From assembly GCA_023380955.1 (NCBI GenBank), contig JAMCTB010000079.1, positions 1 to 17,202 on the forward strand: a DNA stretch of 17,202 nucleotides, written 5' to 3'. The notes beneath the pieces were generated by a model that saw nothing but the letters and a program-made list of their open reading frames with translations, did not search any database and had not been told where the DNA came from. The first letter of the stretch is position 1. Each line of letters opens with the position of its first letter. A program made the position numbers and the translations under genes. This DNA comes from Chloroflexota bacterium (GTDB lineage Bacteria > Chloroflexota > UBA6077). Positions 8,101 through 16,186 of the stretch are shown here, piece after piece.

Positions 8101-9411
8101 GGCGTTCGCCGTCAGGGCGATGGCGTCGGCGGGCGGGGTGACGCTCACCAACGCCTTGCCGCCGCGCGCCCGCACCTTCTGCGTCTGCTGCTGGTTCTTG
8201 AACTCCTTGCTGGTGTAGCTGAGCACCAGCTGCACGTCGGCATCCACCGGCTTGCGGTCGGGAGTCTCGGCCACGACCAGCAGGCCCAGGGGCAGCCCGG
8301 GCTTGAAGCTGACGCTATCGGGGATCAAGCTGAGCGTGACCGGGCTCTGGGCGATGGCGATCAGCCGGCTGGTCTTCTCCTCGTAGCCGGTGCCGGTTTC
8401 GCGCACGGTCACGTCCAGCTGCACGTTGCCCAGGCCCTTGGCGCCGGGCGCCCCGGCCACGTACCGCACCGGCGGCAGATCAAAGTCCACTTTGCCGTCG
8501 ATGGTCTTGGTGGCGTTGGCGAACTCCTGCCAGGTGCCCACGTAGCGGCTGGCCTTGATCACCAGCTCGCCCTTGACGGGCTTGCCGTAGGAGTATTCGG
8601 CGCCGACGGTGCCCTTGATGCGATCGCTCGCCAGCACCCAATCCTTGGGCAGGTCGACCGTCACCTCGTACTTGGGCAGGACGTAGCGCTCCACCCGCAC
8701 GTCGATCTGGGCCGTGCGCTTGCCCAGCAGGGCCGTCAGCTTCCAGGTGCCCAGGTTGGGCTCGGGCGAAAGCGGCAGGTCGAGGGCACCCATGCCGTAT
8801 TCGTCGCTCGGCACGTCCTTCTTGAAGACCTTGAGCCCCTTGGCGTCCAGCGCCTCCACCGAGACGGTACCGCCGGCCGGCTTCAGCTCGGGGTCGAGGG
8901 TGAGGGTGCGGATGTGGATGGTCTGCCCCGGCTTGTAGATCGGCTTGTCGGTCTCGACGAAGACGAGGGTGCCATCCTCCACCCGCACGGGCGACTGGGC
9001 CTGAAAGTCGCGACCCTGCACGCGCAGTTGGTAGTCGCCCTCGGCGAGGGCGGGCAGGTTCAGTTGCAGATCGCCGCGACCGGCGACGTAGCCGCTGACC
9101 TTGGCCACCTGCTTGTCGCTCTGCAGGAGCAGGGCCTCGACGGTGGCGCCGGCGGCAGTCTGGCCGGAGAAGAGCGAGAACGAAACCCGCTCGCTCTGCC
9201 CCGAGCGCAGCACCTTGGGGGCGACGGCCAAGTAGCCGTCGATCTTGTCCTCCCTGCCTGGGATGGGGATGGGCGTGCCCGGCCGGGGCAGCGGCGCCGA
9301 CGCTGTGGGGGTGGGCGTCTCCCAGGGCGCGCTGCAGGCGGCGAGGGCGGGAAGGGCCGCGGCCGCGAGTAATAGCTTGAGAGCGCGACGGCGCGTGATG
9401 CCGGCTGCCAT
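5152..9411 (-). CDS. Alpha-2-macroglobulin family thioester lipoprotein, Tat-exported
   Basis: This is a large surface protein of the alpha-2-macroglobulin/complement family, which traps proteases through a bait region and a reactive thioester. The ATG at 9411 (1419 aa) is preceded by AAGGAGG at 7 nt; the longer start at 9594 would run through the upstream hairpin. TRRRALK followed by a hydrophobic stretch and LAAC gives a Tat signal and lipobox. MG-type beta domains follow; [15 protein letters not shown] near 150 is the family's MG2 signature. An Ala/Pro/Met-rich stretch at about 655-705 could be the bait. [14 protein letters not shown] and [15 protein letters not shown] precede the thioester domain, where PFGCGEQNM holds Cys929 and Gln932 intact. 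The last 130 residues resemble the receptor-binding domain. No pbpC penicillin-binding partner is adjacent. Target and role are inferred. Confidence 0.92.
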   Translation of the reverse strand: MAAGITRRRALKLLLAAAALPALAACSAPWETPTPTASAPLPRPGTPIPIPGREDKIDGYLAVAPKVLRSGQSERVSFSLFSGQTAAGATVEALLLQSDKQVAKVSGYVAGRGDLQLNLPALAEGDYQLRVQGRDFQAQSPVRVEDGTLVFVETDKPIYKPGQTIHIRTLTLDPELKPAGGTVSVEALDAKGLKVFKKDVPSDEYGMGALDLPLSPEPNLGTWKLTALLGKRTAQIDVRVERYVLPKYEVTVDLPKDWVLASDRIKGTVGAEYSYGKPVKGELVIKASRYVGTWQEFANATKTIDGKVDFDLPPVRYVAGAPGAKGLGNVQLDVTVRETGTGYEEKTSRLIAIAQSPVTLSLIPDSVSFKPGLPLGLLVVAETPDRKPVDADVQLVLSYTSKEFKNQQQTQKVRARGGKALVSVTPPADAIALTANANANNAYAAITMNAGHSPSGTFIHLEQTSQGALKVGDTAQFHVSATKEAVNFYYEVVSRGKVVFSDFTPSADIQFTLTPLMAPTARLLVYQVLQTSEVAADYLPFAISGTYPQQLAVAFAKEEVKPGEEVDLTVQAQGQAKVGLAAVDRSVFILAENRLNLRQVFDELEKLYQKPQAELHEARPLASLTAPGAAEVFQDAGVVVISNKNVPAGKQYENPMNKGFPGGLGAAREAMPLAVPAAAPAPMAQDAAKASAGAIAQSTEAGGLAEVQRVRQFFPETWIWDNLTTDASGKASKKFAAPDSITTWMLRAVALSKSAGLGIAEAQLKVMQPFFAQIDLTYSAIRGEQFPVKVALYNYTNKSDQYTVEIEKGDWFDLNGPSSQQVTVGPNDVGGASFTIRPTKLGNKQVKITARSREQADALIKDLLIEAEGVAREEVENVVLAAGSSKELAMGLPDLIVEGSARGFVAVTGSFLTQSIQGLEKLIQMPFGCGEQNMILFAPNVFVAKYLRETGQMKPEIMAKAETMMVTGYQRELTYRRSDGSFSAFGNQDKDGSLWLTAFVMKTFAQAKGLVFIDDQVQGGSRAWVTKQQKADGSFQPVGFLHHQDMLGGLKGNTALTAFVAIALKETGDDAAAAKAVRFLEGALGDTDDPYAVAITTYALALAKSGKTAAAKDKLIKLAKQSDEGLYWGGNEVQPLPAQQAKPGIAPGAPGILPVPRPNQSAAIETTGYAILALLEANDSATASRATRWLVSQRNSFGGFGSTQDTVVGLQALTRFASNSRTDVDATVVLRAGNWQKELPVNPGNADVLQLVDVPLGSPLTAEARGKGQVVLQGVRRYNVPEAGEGRMPIFQLDVQYSAAEIEVNDLITITARITFNPPEPMEAGMTVLDVAVPTGFAPETPSIDKLVQQQGGKIKRYDVAGRKVIFYIENMQPGDRLQFAFQARALFPVKAQAVTSQAYSYYKPEWKGEVLAGAMVVR

Positions 9412-9565
9412 ATCCAGCCTCCTTCTCGACTTGTTGACACCATGACGTGCCCGCCCGCCCAAAGGTTCCCGTCTGGCGGTGAAGGTTGGTTTAGAGCCGG
9501 TTGCCCGAGCCCCGGCCGTGGTCTTGTCCGCGCCGGGGCGGCCCCAAGGAAAGGGCCCTGGAAAC

Positions 9566-9607
9566 AGACGCCGGAGGGGTGGCCGATCGGCCACCCCTCC
9601 GGCGTCT
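9566..9607 (-). terminator. Perfect 42-bp palindrome, probable terminator of the upstream oxidoreductase gene
   Basis: Every base from 9566 to 9607 pairs around the centre GATC (9585-9588), giving 21-bp arms without a mismatch. The outer arm reads AGACGCCGGAGGGG and the inner part GTGGCC. It starts 27 nt after the stop of the oxidoreductase gene. On the minus strand the sequence after the hairpin is GTTTCC, only a weak T-tract. The rest of 9412-9633 shows no gene and no clear promoter for the macroglobulin gene. Confidence 0.7.
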
Positions 9608-9633
9608 ACTACCTCTCTTGGTCGATGAGCGAC

Positions 9634-12600
9634 CTACGCCCCGGTTGTCTCCACCTGCGTCCGGTGCTCGGCGTAGCCGCGGCGCAGGTAGGTGATCATG
9701 GGGTCGATCACCAGCGGCACCACATCCGTGATCATATGCGGCATCAGATTATCCATAACCCTGGGCATCAGCTCAGGCATCTGCTCGGCCATGTAGTCGG
9801 GCATCGGCACCCGCTCGCCTACCCGGCGCAGCATCGTGTCCATTACCTTCGGCATCATCAGCGGCAGCAGACGCGGGAAGAGCACGGGGAAGGCGGGCCG
9901 CATAGCGTTCAGCAGCAGGCCGCCCACCGGGCCGGCCTTGCCGACCGCCCGCATCATGCGACCCATGCCGAAGGGCATGGCGTCGATCAGCTCCGGCCAC
10001 ATCGTGCCCATCAGTTCGGCGAAGCCGCGCGGCGTCATCACGGCGATCATCGCTTCAAAGACGGCCCACTGGCGCATCACCTCGAGCTCGGGCTGCGGGA
10101 ACTCGTAGCCGAGACCTTTGCAGGCGAAGGAGGCCAGGTCGTGCACCGGCATGTGGCTGTCGCGTTTCTCGCTGCTCACCCGCAACTGGAACTGGCAGCA
10201 GGGGCAAAGAGCGAGCACTGCCTCGGCGCCAACCTCGATGGCCTCCCGCAGGCGCCTGTCGCCCACGTCGTGCGCCACCTGAGGCTCTTTGATCAGGGTC
10301 AGCACCGAACCGCAGCAATGCGCCTCTTCGTGGTGGTAGGGCATCTCCACGAACTCGACGCCCGGAATGGCCTTGATCACGTCCCGCGGCGGCTCGTAGA
10401 TGCCGGAGGCCCGGCCGATGTGACACGAGTCGTGCCAGGTGACCTTGGCCGGCACCTCGTGCGTGAACCGGAAGCTGCCCTCCTTGATCTTCTCAGAGAT
10501 CACCTCGCTGTAATGCTTGGTCGTGATGGCGTACTGGATTCCCAGCTTCTCTGCCCATTCTGGGTACACCCAGCGCCACATCATGTCGCAGGCAGGGCAG
10601 GAGGTGATCACGGTGTCGGCGCCCGCCGACTTCACGGCGGCCACGTTCTGGCGCAGGGTCTGGGCGAAGAGGTCCCACTTGCCGGCCACCAGCATGGGCG
10701 TGCCGCAGCAGCTTTCCTTCTCGCCCAGGTAGGTGTAGTCCACGCCCGCCTCGTCCAGCAGCCGCGCGGAGGCCATGCCAATATCGTGCTCCACGTAGCT
10801 GGCCGTGCAGCCGGCGAAGTAGACTGCCGCCGCTTCGTGGTCATCGCCGTGCTTCGCCGCGAGGTCGCGCGGGAACCACGCCGCCCGGTCCCGGCGGTAG
10901 CCGGCCCAGATATCGCCTTCCTTGTGCAGCGCGGCCGCCATCACCTCGAAGGGCGGGAAGGTCATCTTCTTCTTTTCCTCGATAAGCTGCCCGCGCAGCT
11001 TCAGCCACGAGGGCTCGATCGGCAGGGCCGCCGAGCAGCGTTCGTTGCACAGCTCGCAGGTAGTGCAGGAGAGGATCGTGTCGGTCATCTTCTGCGTCCA
11101 GTCGGCGCGGCCCTCCATGTACTCGCGCAGCCAGTACCACTTGCCGCGCGGGCTCTGGCTCTCCCAACCGCGCCCATAGAACTGGGGGCACTCCTCGATG
11201 CAGTAGCCGCACTGCGAGCAGGAGTAGGCGTACCAGGCGACGTCCGGCGGCACATCGCGCACTGGTTTGGTCGGCCGCTCGCCTATCTGGGTTATGACGT
11301 GGTTGCCGAAGGGGCGGATCAGCGGCTCGACCTTGCTGGCCAGGTTTAGCGCTCGCCCCAGCATACCGTTGCCGATGACCTTGCGGGGGTTCATTATGCC
11401 GGCGCGGTCCACCTGCTGCTTGAACGCCCGCAGCCTTTCCTTGCGCTCCTTGCCCAGGATCTGGCCTGCCCACTTAGAAAAGTAGAGTCCGGTGGCGTAG
11501 GGTCGGCCGCCGTGCCTCTCGGCGATGTTCATCACCGTCAGCACCAGGCCAAAGACGAAGTTATAGTCGAGGTGACGCTGGTCGCTGGGAATGAAGCCAA
11601 GGATTACCGCTTCGGGGCGGCCGCCACTGCCCCGGCGCACGATCACGCCCTCCTTGACGATGGGCTGGTTGACCTTACGCTCGATTTCGCCCAGGGCGCC
11701 GCCGAGCTCCGCCAACGGCACTACTACTTCGGCCGGCACGAGCGAGGGGCCTAGTCGCTTGACGACCATCAGCTTGAAGCGATGCTGCCATTCGTGTTGG
11801 GCAATCCGCTCGCTTAGCACCTCGCCTTCATAGCGGCCGGCGATCTTGGCCAGGCCGCCCAATACTCGCTCGCGGTCGGCGGCGCGGAAGGCGAGCGTGA
11901 CGACGTAGGCAGCGGGCAGAATCACCCGCTCCTCCGCCGGGTGGCCGTGGTGCTCCTGCGCCGGGGCGCGATTCTTCAACTCGGCCATGCGCGGGTTGAT
12001 GAAGACGAGCGACCAGATGGGCAGGTCGGCGGCGATGATGGCCTCCAGGGCCTGCTGCAGCTTGGGGGCGTCGGGGAACGCCGCCGCGGCCAGGCCGAGC
12101 TCGGCATGCGGCTGGACCCGCAGCGTGACCTGGGTGATGAAGCCGGTCGTGCCCTCGGCGTCGGAAATGAGGTCCAGCTCGTCGTCCGTGAACAGGCGCA
12201 CCTCGCCGGTCGGCAGCACGACTCGGGCGGCGACCACGTTCTCGCGGAACCAACCGTACTCGTAGGAGCCGATGCCGGCACCGCCTTGGGCCAACCAGCC
12301 ACCGACGGTCGAGGCAGGGGCACTGGTGGGATACAGGCGCAGGGCCAGACCGTGCGGCTTCAGGGCTCGCTCCAGCTTCTCCCAGGTGATGCCGGGCTCG
12401 ACGGTGACGGTCTGCGCCGCGACGTCCACCGCCAGCACATTCTTCATGCGGAAGAAGTCGACCACGACCCCGCCCTCGACCGGCACGGCCCCGCCGTAGC
12501 CGGATGAGGCCTTGCCGCGCGGGGTCAGGGGACAGCGGGCGGCCGTCGCCCAACGGGCCAGCTCGACCAGTTCCGCCTCGTTCTGCGGCTGCACGACAGC

Positions 12601-12753
12601 CTCTGGGGTCGTGCTACCGATGAGCGGTTTCACCAGGCTGGGAATAGCGGCGATGTCGTGCCCGTAGAGCCGGCGCTCCACGGGATCGAAGTTGGCTCGC
12701 TCACCAAAGAGGCGCTCCAACTTACTGCGTGTGGGTAGCGTCTTACCGATCAT
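9634..12753 (-). CDS. FAD-linked oxidase fused to (Fe-S)-binding CCG oxidoreductase (GlcD/GlcF-like 2-hydroxyacid dehydrogenase)
   Basis: This is a single-chain version of glycolate/D-lactate dehydrogenase-type enzymes: a flavin takes electrons from a 2-hydroxyacid and iron-sulfur clusters pass them on. The length is 1039 aa. An FAD_binding_4 (PCMH) domain spans about 45-185 (PRGKASSGYGGAVP, YPTSAPASTVGGWLAQGGAG), followed by the FAD-oxidase C-terminal domain to about 450. Two 4Fe-4S motifs are present: C512-x2-C515-x2-C518-x3-C522-P and C563-x2-C566-x2-C569-x3-C573. Two CCG modules follow, one near 645-720 (YFAGC, ESCCGTP, TSCPACD) and one near 775-850 (DSCHIGR, AHCCGS, LCPCCQ). Residues about 890-1030 form an unusual Met/Pro-rich tail. 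Substrate is not determined by sequence. A GntR/FCD regulator gene is divergent, as with glc and lld loci. Confidence 0.9.
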   Translation of the reverse strand: MIGKTLPTRSKLERLFGERANFDPVERRLYGHDIAAIPSLVKPLIGSTTPEAVVQPQNEAELVELARWATAARCPLTPRGKASSGYGGAVPVEGGVVVDFFRMKNVLAVDVAAQTVTVEPGITWEKLERALKPHGLALRLYPTSAPASTVGGWLAQGGAGIGSYEYGWFRENVVAARVVLPTGEVRLFTDDELDLISDAEGTTGFITQVTLRVQPHAELGLAAAAFPDAPKLQQALEAIIAADLPIWSLVFINPRMAELKNRAPAQEHHGHPAEERVILPAAYVVTLAFRAADRERVLGGLAKIAGRYEGEVLSERIAQHEWQHRFKLMVVKRLGPSLVPAEVVVPLAELGGALGEIERKVNQPIVKEGVIVRRGSGGRPEAVILGFIPSDQRHLDYNFVFGLVLTVMNIAERHGGRPYATGLYFSKWAGQILGKERKERLRAFKQQVDRAGIMNPRKVIGNGMLGRALNLASKVEPLIRPFGNHVITQIGERPTKPVRDVPPDVAWYAYSCSQCGYCIEECPQFYGRGWESQSPRGKWYWLREYMEGRADWTQKMTDTILSCTTCELCNERCSAALPIEPSWLKLRGQLIEEKKKMTFPPFEVMAAALHKEGDIWAGYRRDRAAWFPRDLAAKHGDDHEAAAVYFAGCTASYVEHDIGMASARLLDEAGVDYTYLGEKESCCGTPMLVAGKWDLFAQTLRQNVAAVKSAGADTVITSCPACDMMWRWVYPEWAEKLGIQYAITTKHYSEVISEKIKEGSFRFTHEVPAKVTWHDSCHIGRASGIYEPPRDVIKAIPGVEFVEMPYHHEEAHCCGSVLTLIKEPQVAHDVGDRRLREAIEVGAEAVLALCPCCQFQLRVSSEKRDSHMPVHDLASFACKGLGYEFPQPELEVMRQWAVFEAMIAVMTPRGFAELMGTMWPELIDAMPFGMGRMMRAVGKAGPVGGLLLNAMRPAFPVLFPRLLPLMMPKVMDTMLRRVGERVPMPDYMAEQMPELMPRVMDNLMPHMITDVVPLVIDPMITYLRRGYAEHRTQVETTGA

Positions 12754-12812
12754 TCCTACTACTTCTCCCCCGTTGATTGCGCTGGCTTAGATTGGCCCGA
12801 TGCCAGGAGCCG

Positions 12813-12840
12813 ATCATACCCTACCAGGGAAAGGTATGAT
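12813..12840. promoter_or_regulatory. Inverted repeat carrying divergent -10 elements (operator candidate)
   Basis: ATCATACC and GGTATGAT form 8-bp arms 12 nt apart. Each arm contains TATGAT on its outward-reading strand: plus strand 12835-12840 toward the GntR gene, minus strand 12818-12813 toward the oxidoreductase. Good -35 boxes are not evident. A repressor bound here could cover both divergent promoters. This is an inference from symmetry only. Confidence 0.5.
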
Positions 12841-12843
12841 TTG

Positions 12844-12865
12844 TCCGACCATTATTAGGGTCGGA
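12844..12865. promoter_or_regulatory. Second inverted repeat in the divergent region
   Basis: TCCGACC, 8 nt (ATTATTAG), GGTCGGA: perfect 7-bp arms in a short AT-rich patch, directly next to the first inverted repeat. Candidate operator for the divergent GntR-family regulator. Confidence 0.45.
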
Positions 12866-12902
12866 ATGCGAATTGTCAAGCGCGCGATTCTACTCAGCCC
12901 CC

Positions 12903-12928
12903 TTGACAGCGCTCGCCAGAGCGGTCAA
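12903..12928. promoter_or_regulatory. Third inverted repeat, TTGAC-CGCTC / GAGCG-GTCAA
   Basis: TTGAC plus CGCTC pair with GAGCG plus GTCAA around GCCA; one arm has two extra bases (AG). The left arm contains a consensus -35 (TTGACA, 12903-12908), but no -10 lies at the right spacing. It lies about 45 nt before the regulator's start and could serve autoregulation. Confidence 0.35.
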
Positions 12929-12970
12929 TGTATCCCGTATCCGGAATCCGCTGGTTTGTGTGGCGGCTGA

Positions 12971-13690
12971 ATGGGGGTGGCGGCGCTGGCTCTCGAGGTT
13001 CCGCCTGTCGGGGCCGAGTTCCGCAGCCTAGGCGAGCAGGTCTACGACAGCCTGCTCAAGCTGGTCGTCGCCCGCCGTCTGCCCCCGGGCGAGCGCCTGG
13101 TGCTGGAGGAGCTGGCCGCGCGGCTGCACGTCAGCCGCACCCCGGTCCGCCAGGCCCTCTCGCGACTCGCCGGCGAGGGGCTGGTCGAGCCCAAAGGCCG
13201 CAATGGCTTCCGTGTCACCGCCATCTCTACCGTCGACCTGGAGCACCTCTACGAGTTGCGCCTGATGTGCGAGCAGTTTGCCGCCGAGAAGGGCGCGGCG
13301 CTGGCAACTGAGGACGAGCTCTCCCGCATGGCTTCTACCCTCGCGGAGTACGACCGTCTGGCCAGCTCGGCGGAGCCGACCGAGCGGCTGGCCTACCTGC
13401 GCGTGGACCACGAGTTTCACCGTCGGCTCGTCGCCCTGGCCGCGAACCCCAGGCTCGGCGAGCTGTTTGAGCGGCTCAACGTTCATATCCAAAACCTGCG
13501 CGCCGGGCCGGGCCCGGTCAGCCCGGCGGTGTCCAAGGAGGCCAACGCCGCCGAGCATCGCGCCATCCTGGCGGCGCTGCGCGCCCGCGATGGGGCGATG
13601 GCCCGCCAGGCCGTGCGCTACCACGTCGCCAACAGCCGCGAGCGAGTCCTAGCCTCGCTAAGTCTGGCCGAGGCGGCGCAAGACCAGTAA
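12971..13690 (+). CDS. GntR-family transcriptional regulator, FadR subfamily (FCD domain)
   Basis: This is a DNA-binding repressor or activator whose C-terminal all-helical FCD domain senses a small, usually carboxylate, ligand. It has 239 aa. A winged helix lies at about 18-85: LGEQVYDSLLKLVV, then the recognition part RLHVSRTPVRQALSRLAGEGLV and the wing GRNGFRV. The FCD domain spans about 92-228 with the usual metal ligands D146 and H150 (VDHEFH), H196 (AEHRAIL) and H218 (YHVANSRE). An in-frame TGA directly before the ATG limits the start to 12971 or GTG 12977; neither has a clear ribosome site. It is divergent from the FAD/Fe-S oxidoreductase and 19 nt from the next gene, so both are plausible targets. 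Confidence 0.92.
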   Translation: MGVAALALEVPPVGAEFRSLGEQVYDSLLKLVVARRLPPGERLVLEELAARLHVSRTPVRQALSRLAGEGLVEPKGRNGFRVTAISTVDLEHLYELRLMCEQFAAEKGAALATEDELSRMASTLAEYDRLASSAEPTERLAYLRVDHEFHRRLVALAANPRLGELFERLNVHIQNLRAGPGPVSPAVSKEANAAEHRAILAALRARDGAMARQAVRYHVANSRERVLASLSLAEAAQDQ

Positions 13691-13709
13691 TTAGGGGGTA
13701 TCTAACACA

Positions 13710-15620
13710 GTGTCAAGTAAAGCAGAGAAGGTGATGGTCGTCGGCATCGACGCTCCCATCGTGCCGCGTCTCATCAAGTGGGCGCGCGAGGGCAAACTGC
13801 CCACGATCAAGAAGTTCCTCGACGAGGGCGTCTTCGCTCCCAACTGTCTCGCTCCCTTCCCGACCATTACCCCGCCCAACTGGACCACCCTGGCCACCGG
13901 CGCCTGGGCGGGCACCCACGGCATCACCGACTTCGACTTCCACGTCCCCGGCGACCCGCTGGACAAGATCCATCAGGCCTTCGACGCCCGCGAAATTCTG
14001 GCCGAGACGATCTGGCAGGCGGCCGCCCGCGCCGGCAAGAAGGCGATCCTGGTTAATTATCCCACCACCTGGCACACCCAGCTCGACGGCTGGCAGATCG
14101 GCGGCTACGGCCTCAATATCAACGACTACCGCCTCGGCTCGCCCAAAGAGCTCGTCAACCTCAACAACCTCACTTATGACGTGCTCCTCTCCACCGAGGC
14201 CTATCCCTTCGGCACCGAGATCGCCTGGCAGAAGGCCCAGGGCTGGCAGGACGTGGAGCACTCCCCCAAGGCGCTGGAGGCGTCGGCAACCCTCGCCATG
14301 CGGCGCACGCTGCACAAGGTGGCGCCGGTCACCTGGCAGCTGCTCCTTGACCAGAGCGAAGGCAAGGGCTATGACAAGCTGCTCGTGGCCACCGCCAAGG
14401 ACAAGGGCGGCGTCTTCGCTCGCCTGCGGGCCGGCGAGTGGACGCCGAACATCTACCAGGCCTTCCAGACCGACGCCGGGCCGGTAGAGTGCGTCTTCCG
14501 GATGAAGCTCATCGAGCTCTCGCCCGACGGCCAGCAGTTTCGCCTCTTCGTCCCCGCCATTTCCGCCCTGCACGGCTGGGGCCTGCCGGCCGAGATCGAG
14601 GACGAGATCAAGATGGAAGACGGTATGCCCCTGGGCAAGACGCCCTGGGACTCCTGGCTGCTGGAGTGGGTGGACAACCAAACCCTGGTCGAGACCGTCG
14701 ACCTGCACAACGTCTGGCTCGGCAAGGCGGCGGCTTATCTCTTGAAGAACAAACCGTGGGACCTGTTCTACTGCCATATCCACACTCCCGACTCGATGTA
14801 CCACACCTTCTCGGTGGACATCGACCCGCTCACGGCCAAGCATCCCGAGCGCATCGCGGACACAGTGGCCATGGAGATGGCGCTCTATGAGAGCGTCGAT
14901 CGCTGCGTGGCGAGCATCGTCGAGGCCGCCGACGACAAGACCGTCGTCGTCATCGTCTCCGACCACGGTGCTAAGGCGGCGATGAACGAGTTCCACGTCA
15001 ACGACGCTTTGGCGGCGGCGGGTCTGGTCGCCTACAAGCCGGGCACGCACGAGGTCGACTGGTCCCATACCAAGGCCAGCGAGCAGCGCACGGTCTACGT
15101 CTACGTCAACACCAGGGGCCGCGACCCGCAGGGCATCGTCGAGCCGGGCGAGGAGTACGAGAAGGTACGCGAGCAGGTTGTCAAGGCGCTGCTCGAGTAC
15201 GTCGAGCCCAAGACCGGCCTGCACCCCATCTCCTTGGCCCTGAAGAAGGAGGACGCACGCATCCTCGGTCTCTACGGCGACCGGGTGGGCGACGTTGTCT
15301 TCGCCTTCCGGCCCGAGTTCTACATGGAGCACGGCCCGCACCTGACGACAACCCGCTTCGGCGAGGGCGACCTGCGCACGCTCTTCATAATGAAGGGCCC
15401 GGGCGTTAAGCAGGGTGTGGAAGTGGAGCGCAATGTCTGGCTGACCGACGTGGTGCCCACCCTCTGCCACCTGGCCGAGCTGCCCGTGCCCAAGCAGTGC
15501 GAGGGCTCGATCATTTACCAGTCGCTGGAGGATCCCGACGCCCAGGTGAAGGAGCTGCAGTCGCTGCGGCGCAACGTCGAGCGCCTGCAGCGGATGGTCG
15601 AAAGACCGCCGATGTGCTGA
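13710..15620 (+). CDS. Alkaline phosphatase superfamily phosphohydrolase/phosphodiesterase (COG3379-like)
   Basis: This is a metal-dependent hydrolase of phosphate esters or diesters, of the type I phosphodiesterase/nucleotide pyrophosphatase kind. It has 636 aa from GTG at 13710; a second candidate is ATG at 13734, just before VVGID. Metal and catalytic residues are all visible: D14 (VVGID), nucleophile T54 in PTITPPNWTTLATGAW, D361 and H365 in TPDSMYH, D418 and H419 in VSDHGA, and H541 or H544 in MEHGPH. No signal peptide is seen, so it is probably cytoplasmic. The last 30 residues (VKELQSLRRNVERLQRMVER) look like a short coiled coil. It is probably cotranscribed with the GntR regulator. 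The substrate cannot be read from the sequence. Confidence 0.9.
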   Translation: MSSKAEKVMVVGIDAPIVPRLIKWAREGKLPTIKKFLDEGVFAPNCLAPFPTITPPNWTTLATGAWAGTHGITDFDFHVPGDPLDKIHQAFDAREILAETIWQAAARAGKKAILVNYPTTWHTQLDGWQIGGYGLNINDYRLGSPKELVNLNNLTYDVLLSTEAYPFGTEIAWQKAQGWQDVEHSPKALEASATLAMRRTLHKVAPVTWQLLLDQSEGKGYDKLLVATAKDKGGVFARLRAGEWTPNIYQAFQTDAGPVECVFRMKLIELSPDGQQFRLFVPAISALHGWGLPAEIEDEIKMEDGMPLGKTPWDSWLLEWVDNQTLVETVDLHNVWLGKAAAYLLKNKPWDLFYCHIHTPDSMYHTFSVDIDPLTAKHPERIADTVAMEMALYESVDRCVASIVEAADDKTVVVIVSDHGAKAAMNEFHVNDALAAAGLVAYKPGTHEVDWSHTKASEQRTVYVYVNTRGRDPQGIVEPGEEYEKVREQVVKALLEYVEPKTGLHPISLALKKEDARILGLYGDRVGDVVFAFRPEFYMEHGPHLTTTRFGEGDLRTLFIMKGPGVKQGVEVERNVWLTDVVPTLCHLAELPVPKQCEGSIIYQSLEDPDAQVKELQSLRRNVERLQRMVERPPMC

Positions 15621-15628
15621 TGTCTGGT

Positions 15629-15663
15629 CGTAGGGGCGGGGCTCTGTACCCGCCCGCCCGGGC
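15629..15663 (+). repeat. GTAG-headed REP hairpin, copy 2 (left flank of RAYT)
   Basis: GTAG at 15630-15633, then GGGCGGG, an 8-nt loop (GCTCTGTA) and CCCGCCC, followed by GCCCGGGC. It begins 8 nt after the phosphohydrolase stop and ends 20 nt before the transposase ATG. It is inverted relative to the copy at 16187-16242. Confidence 0.82.
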
Positions 15664-15682
15664 ATTGAGGTGATGATTGTCG

Positions 15683-16177
15683 ATGTCCGACCAAGACCTA
15701 CCGCCTGACCTGCGGACGCGCAAGAGCCCTCGTCTCGCGGGTTTCGACTACAAGGCCGAGGGCAGTGTCTACCTGGTCACCGTGCGGGCTCGGGCGGGCC
15801 TGGTGCCGTTCACCGACCCGGGACTCGCCCGGGCTGTGACCGAGGCTCTGCTCTACCAGCGGCGTGTCGGGCACGTGCGGCTTTACGCCTACGTGCTGAT
15901 GCCCGATCACCTGCACGCTGCCGTCGGCGTGGTGGACGCGGGGCGGTCGCTCGTCGATGTAGTGAGGGACTTCAAGACCTATACGACGAGGCTGGCTTGG
16001 CGATATGGTCTGAGCGGCGAGTTGTGGCAACGCAGCTTTCACGACCATATCGTGCGCCGAGCCGAGGACTTGATTAGTACCTGCGAGTACATCCTGGCCA
16101 ATCCCGGACGAAAGGGATTGGTGGGTAAGGGCGACGACTGGCCGTACCAGGGAACGCCCGATTTGATGGACAGCTAG
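15683..16177 (+). CDS. REP-associated tyrosine transposase (RAYT, Y1 HUH superfamily)
   Basis: This is a single-strand DNA nuclease/transposase related to IS200/IS605 TnpA, thought to nick and spread REP hairpins. It has 164 aa from ATG at 15683 (TTG at 15677 would add two residues); GAGGTGA lies about 10 nt upstream. The HUH motif is H76 and H78 in YVLMPDHLHAAV. The catalytic tyrosine is Y136 in CEYILANPGRKGLV, matching Tyr115 of E. coli TnpA-REP (YIYINP). WQRSFHDHIVR at 115-125 is typical of RAYTs. The gene looks intact and its length equals the family norm (about 165 aa). It lies between inverted GTAG hairpin repeats, its expected substrates. Confidence 0.93.
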   Translation: MSDQDLPPDLRTRKSPRLAGFDYKAEGSVYLVTVRARAGLVPFTDPGLARAVTEALLYQRRVGHVRLYAYVLMPDHLHAAVGVVDAGRSLVDVVRDFKTYTTRLAWRYGLSGELWQRSFHDHIVRRAEDLISTCEYILANPGRKGLVGKGDDWPYQGTPDLMDS

Positions 16178-16186
16178 CCGGCGTTT

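Noticed and set aside
6283..9372. A 1029-codon open frame on the plus strand opposite the macroglobulin gene
   Set aside because: It is antisense to a clear gene with intact motifs, its translation is His/Gly/Leu-rich with no domain, and long open antisense frames are expected in GC-rich coding DNA.
9442..11349. A 635-codon plus-strand frame opposite the oxidoreductase
   Set aside because: It runs through the palindrome at 9566-9607 and opposite the Fe-S motifs. Low-complexity His/Arg-rich translation marks it as a shadow.
13713..15665. A 650-codon minus-strand frame opposite the phosphohydrolase
   Set aside because: It is wholly antisense to a protein with complete catalytic residues and shows no recognisable domain or ribosome site.
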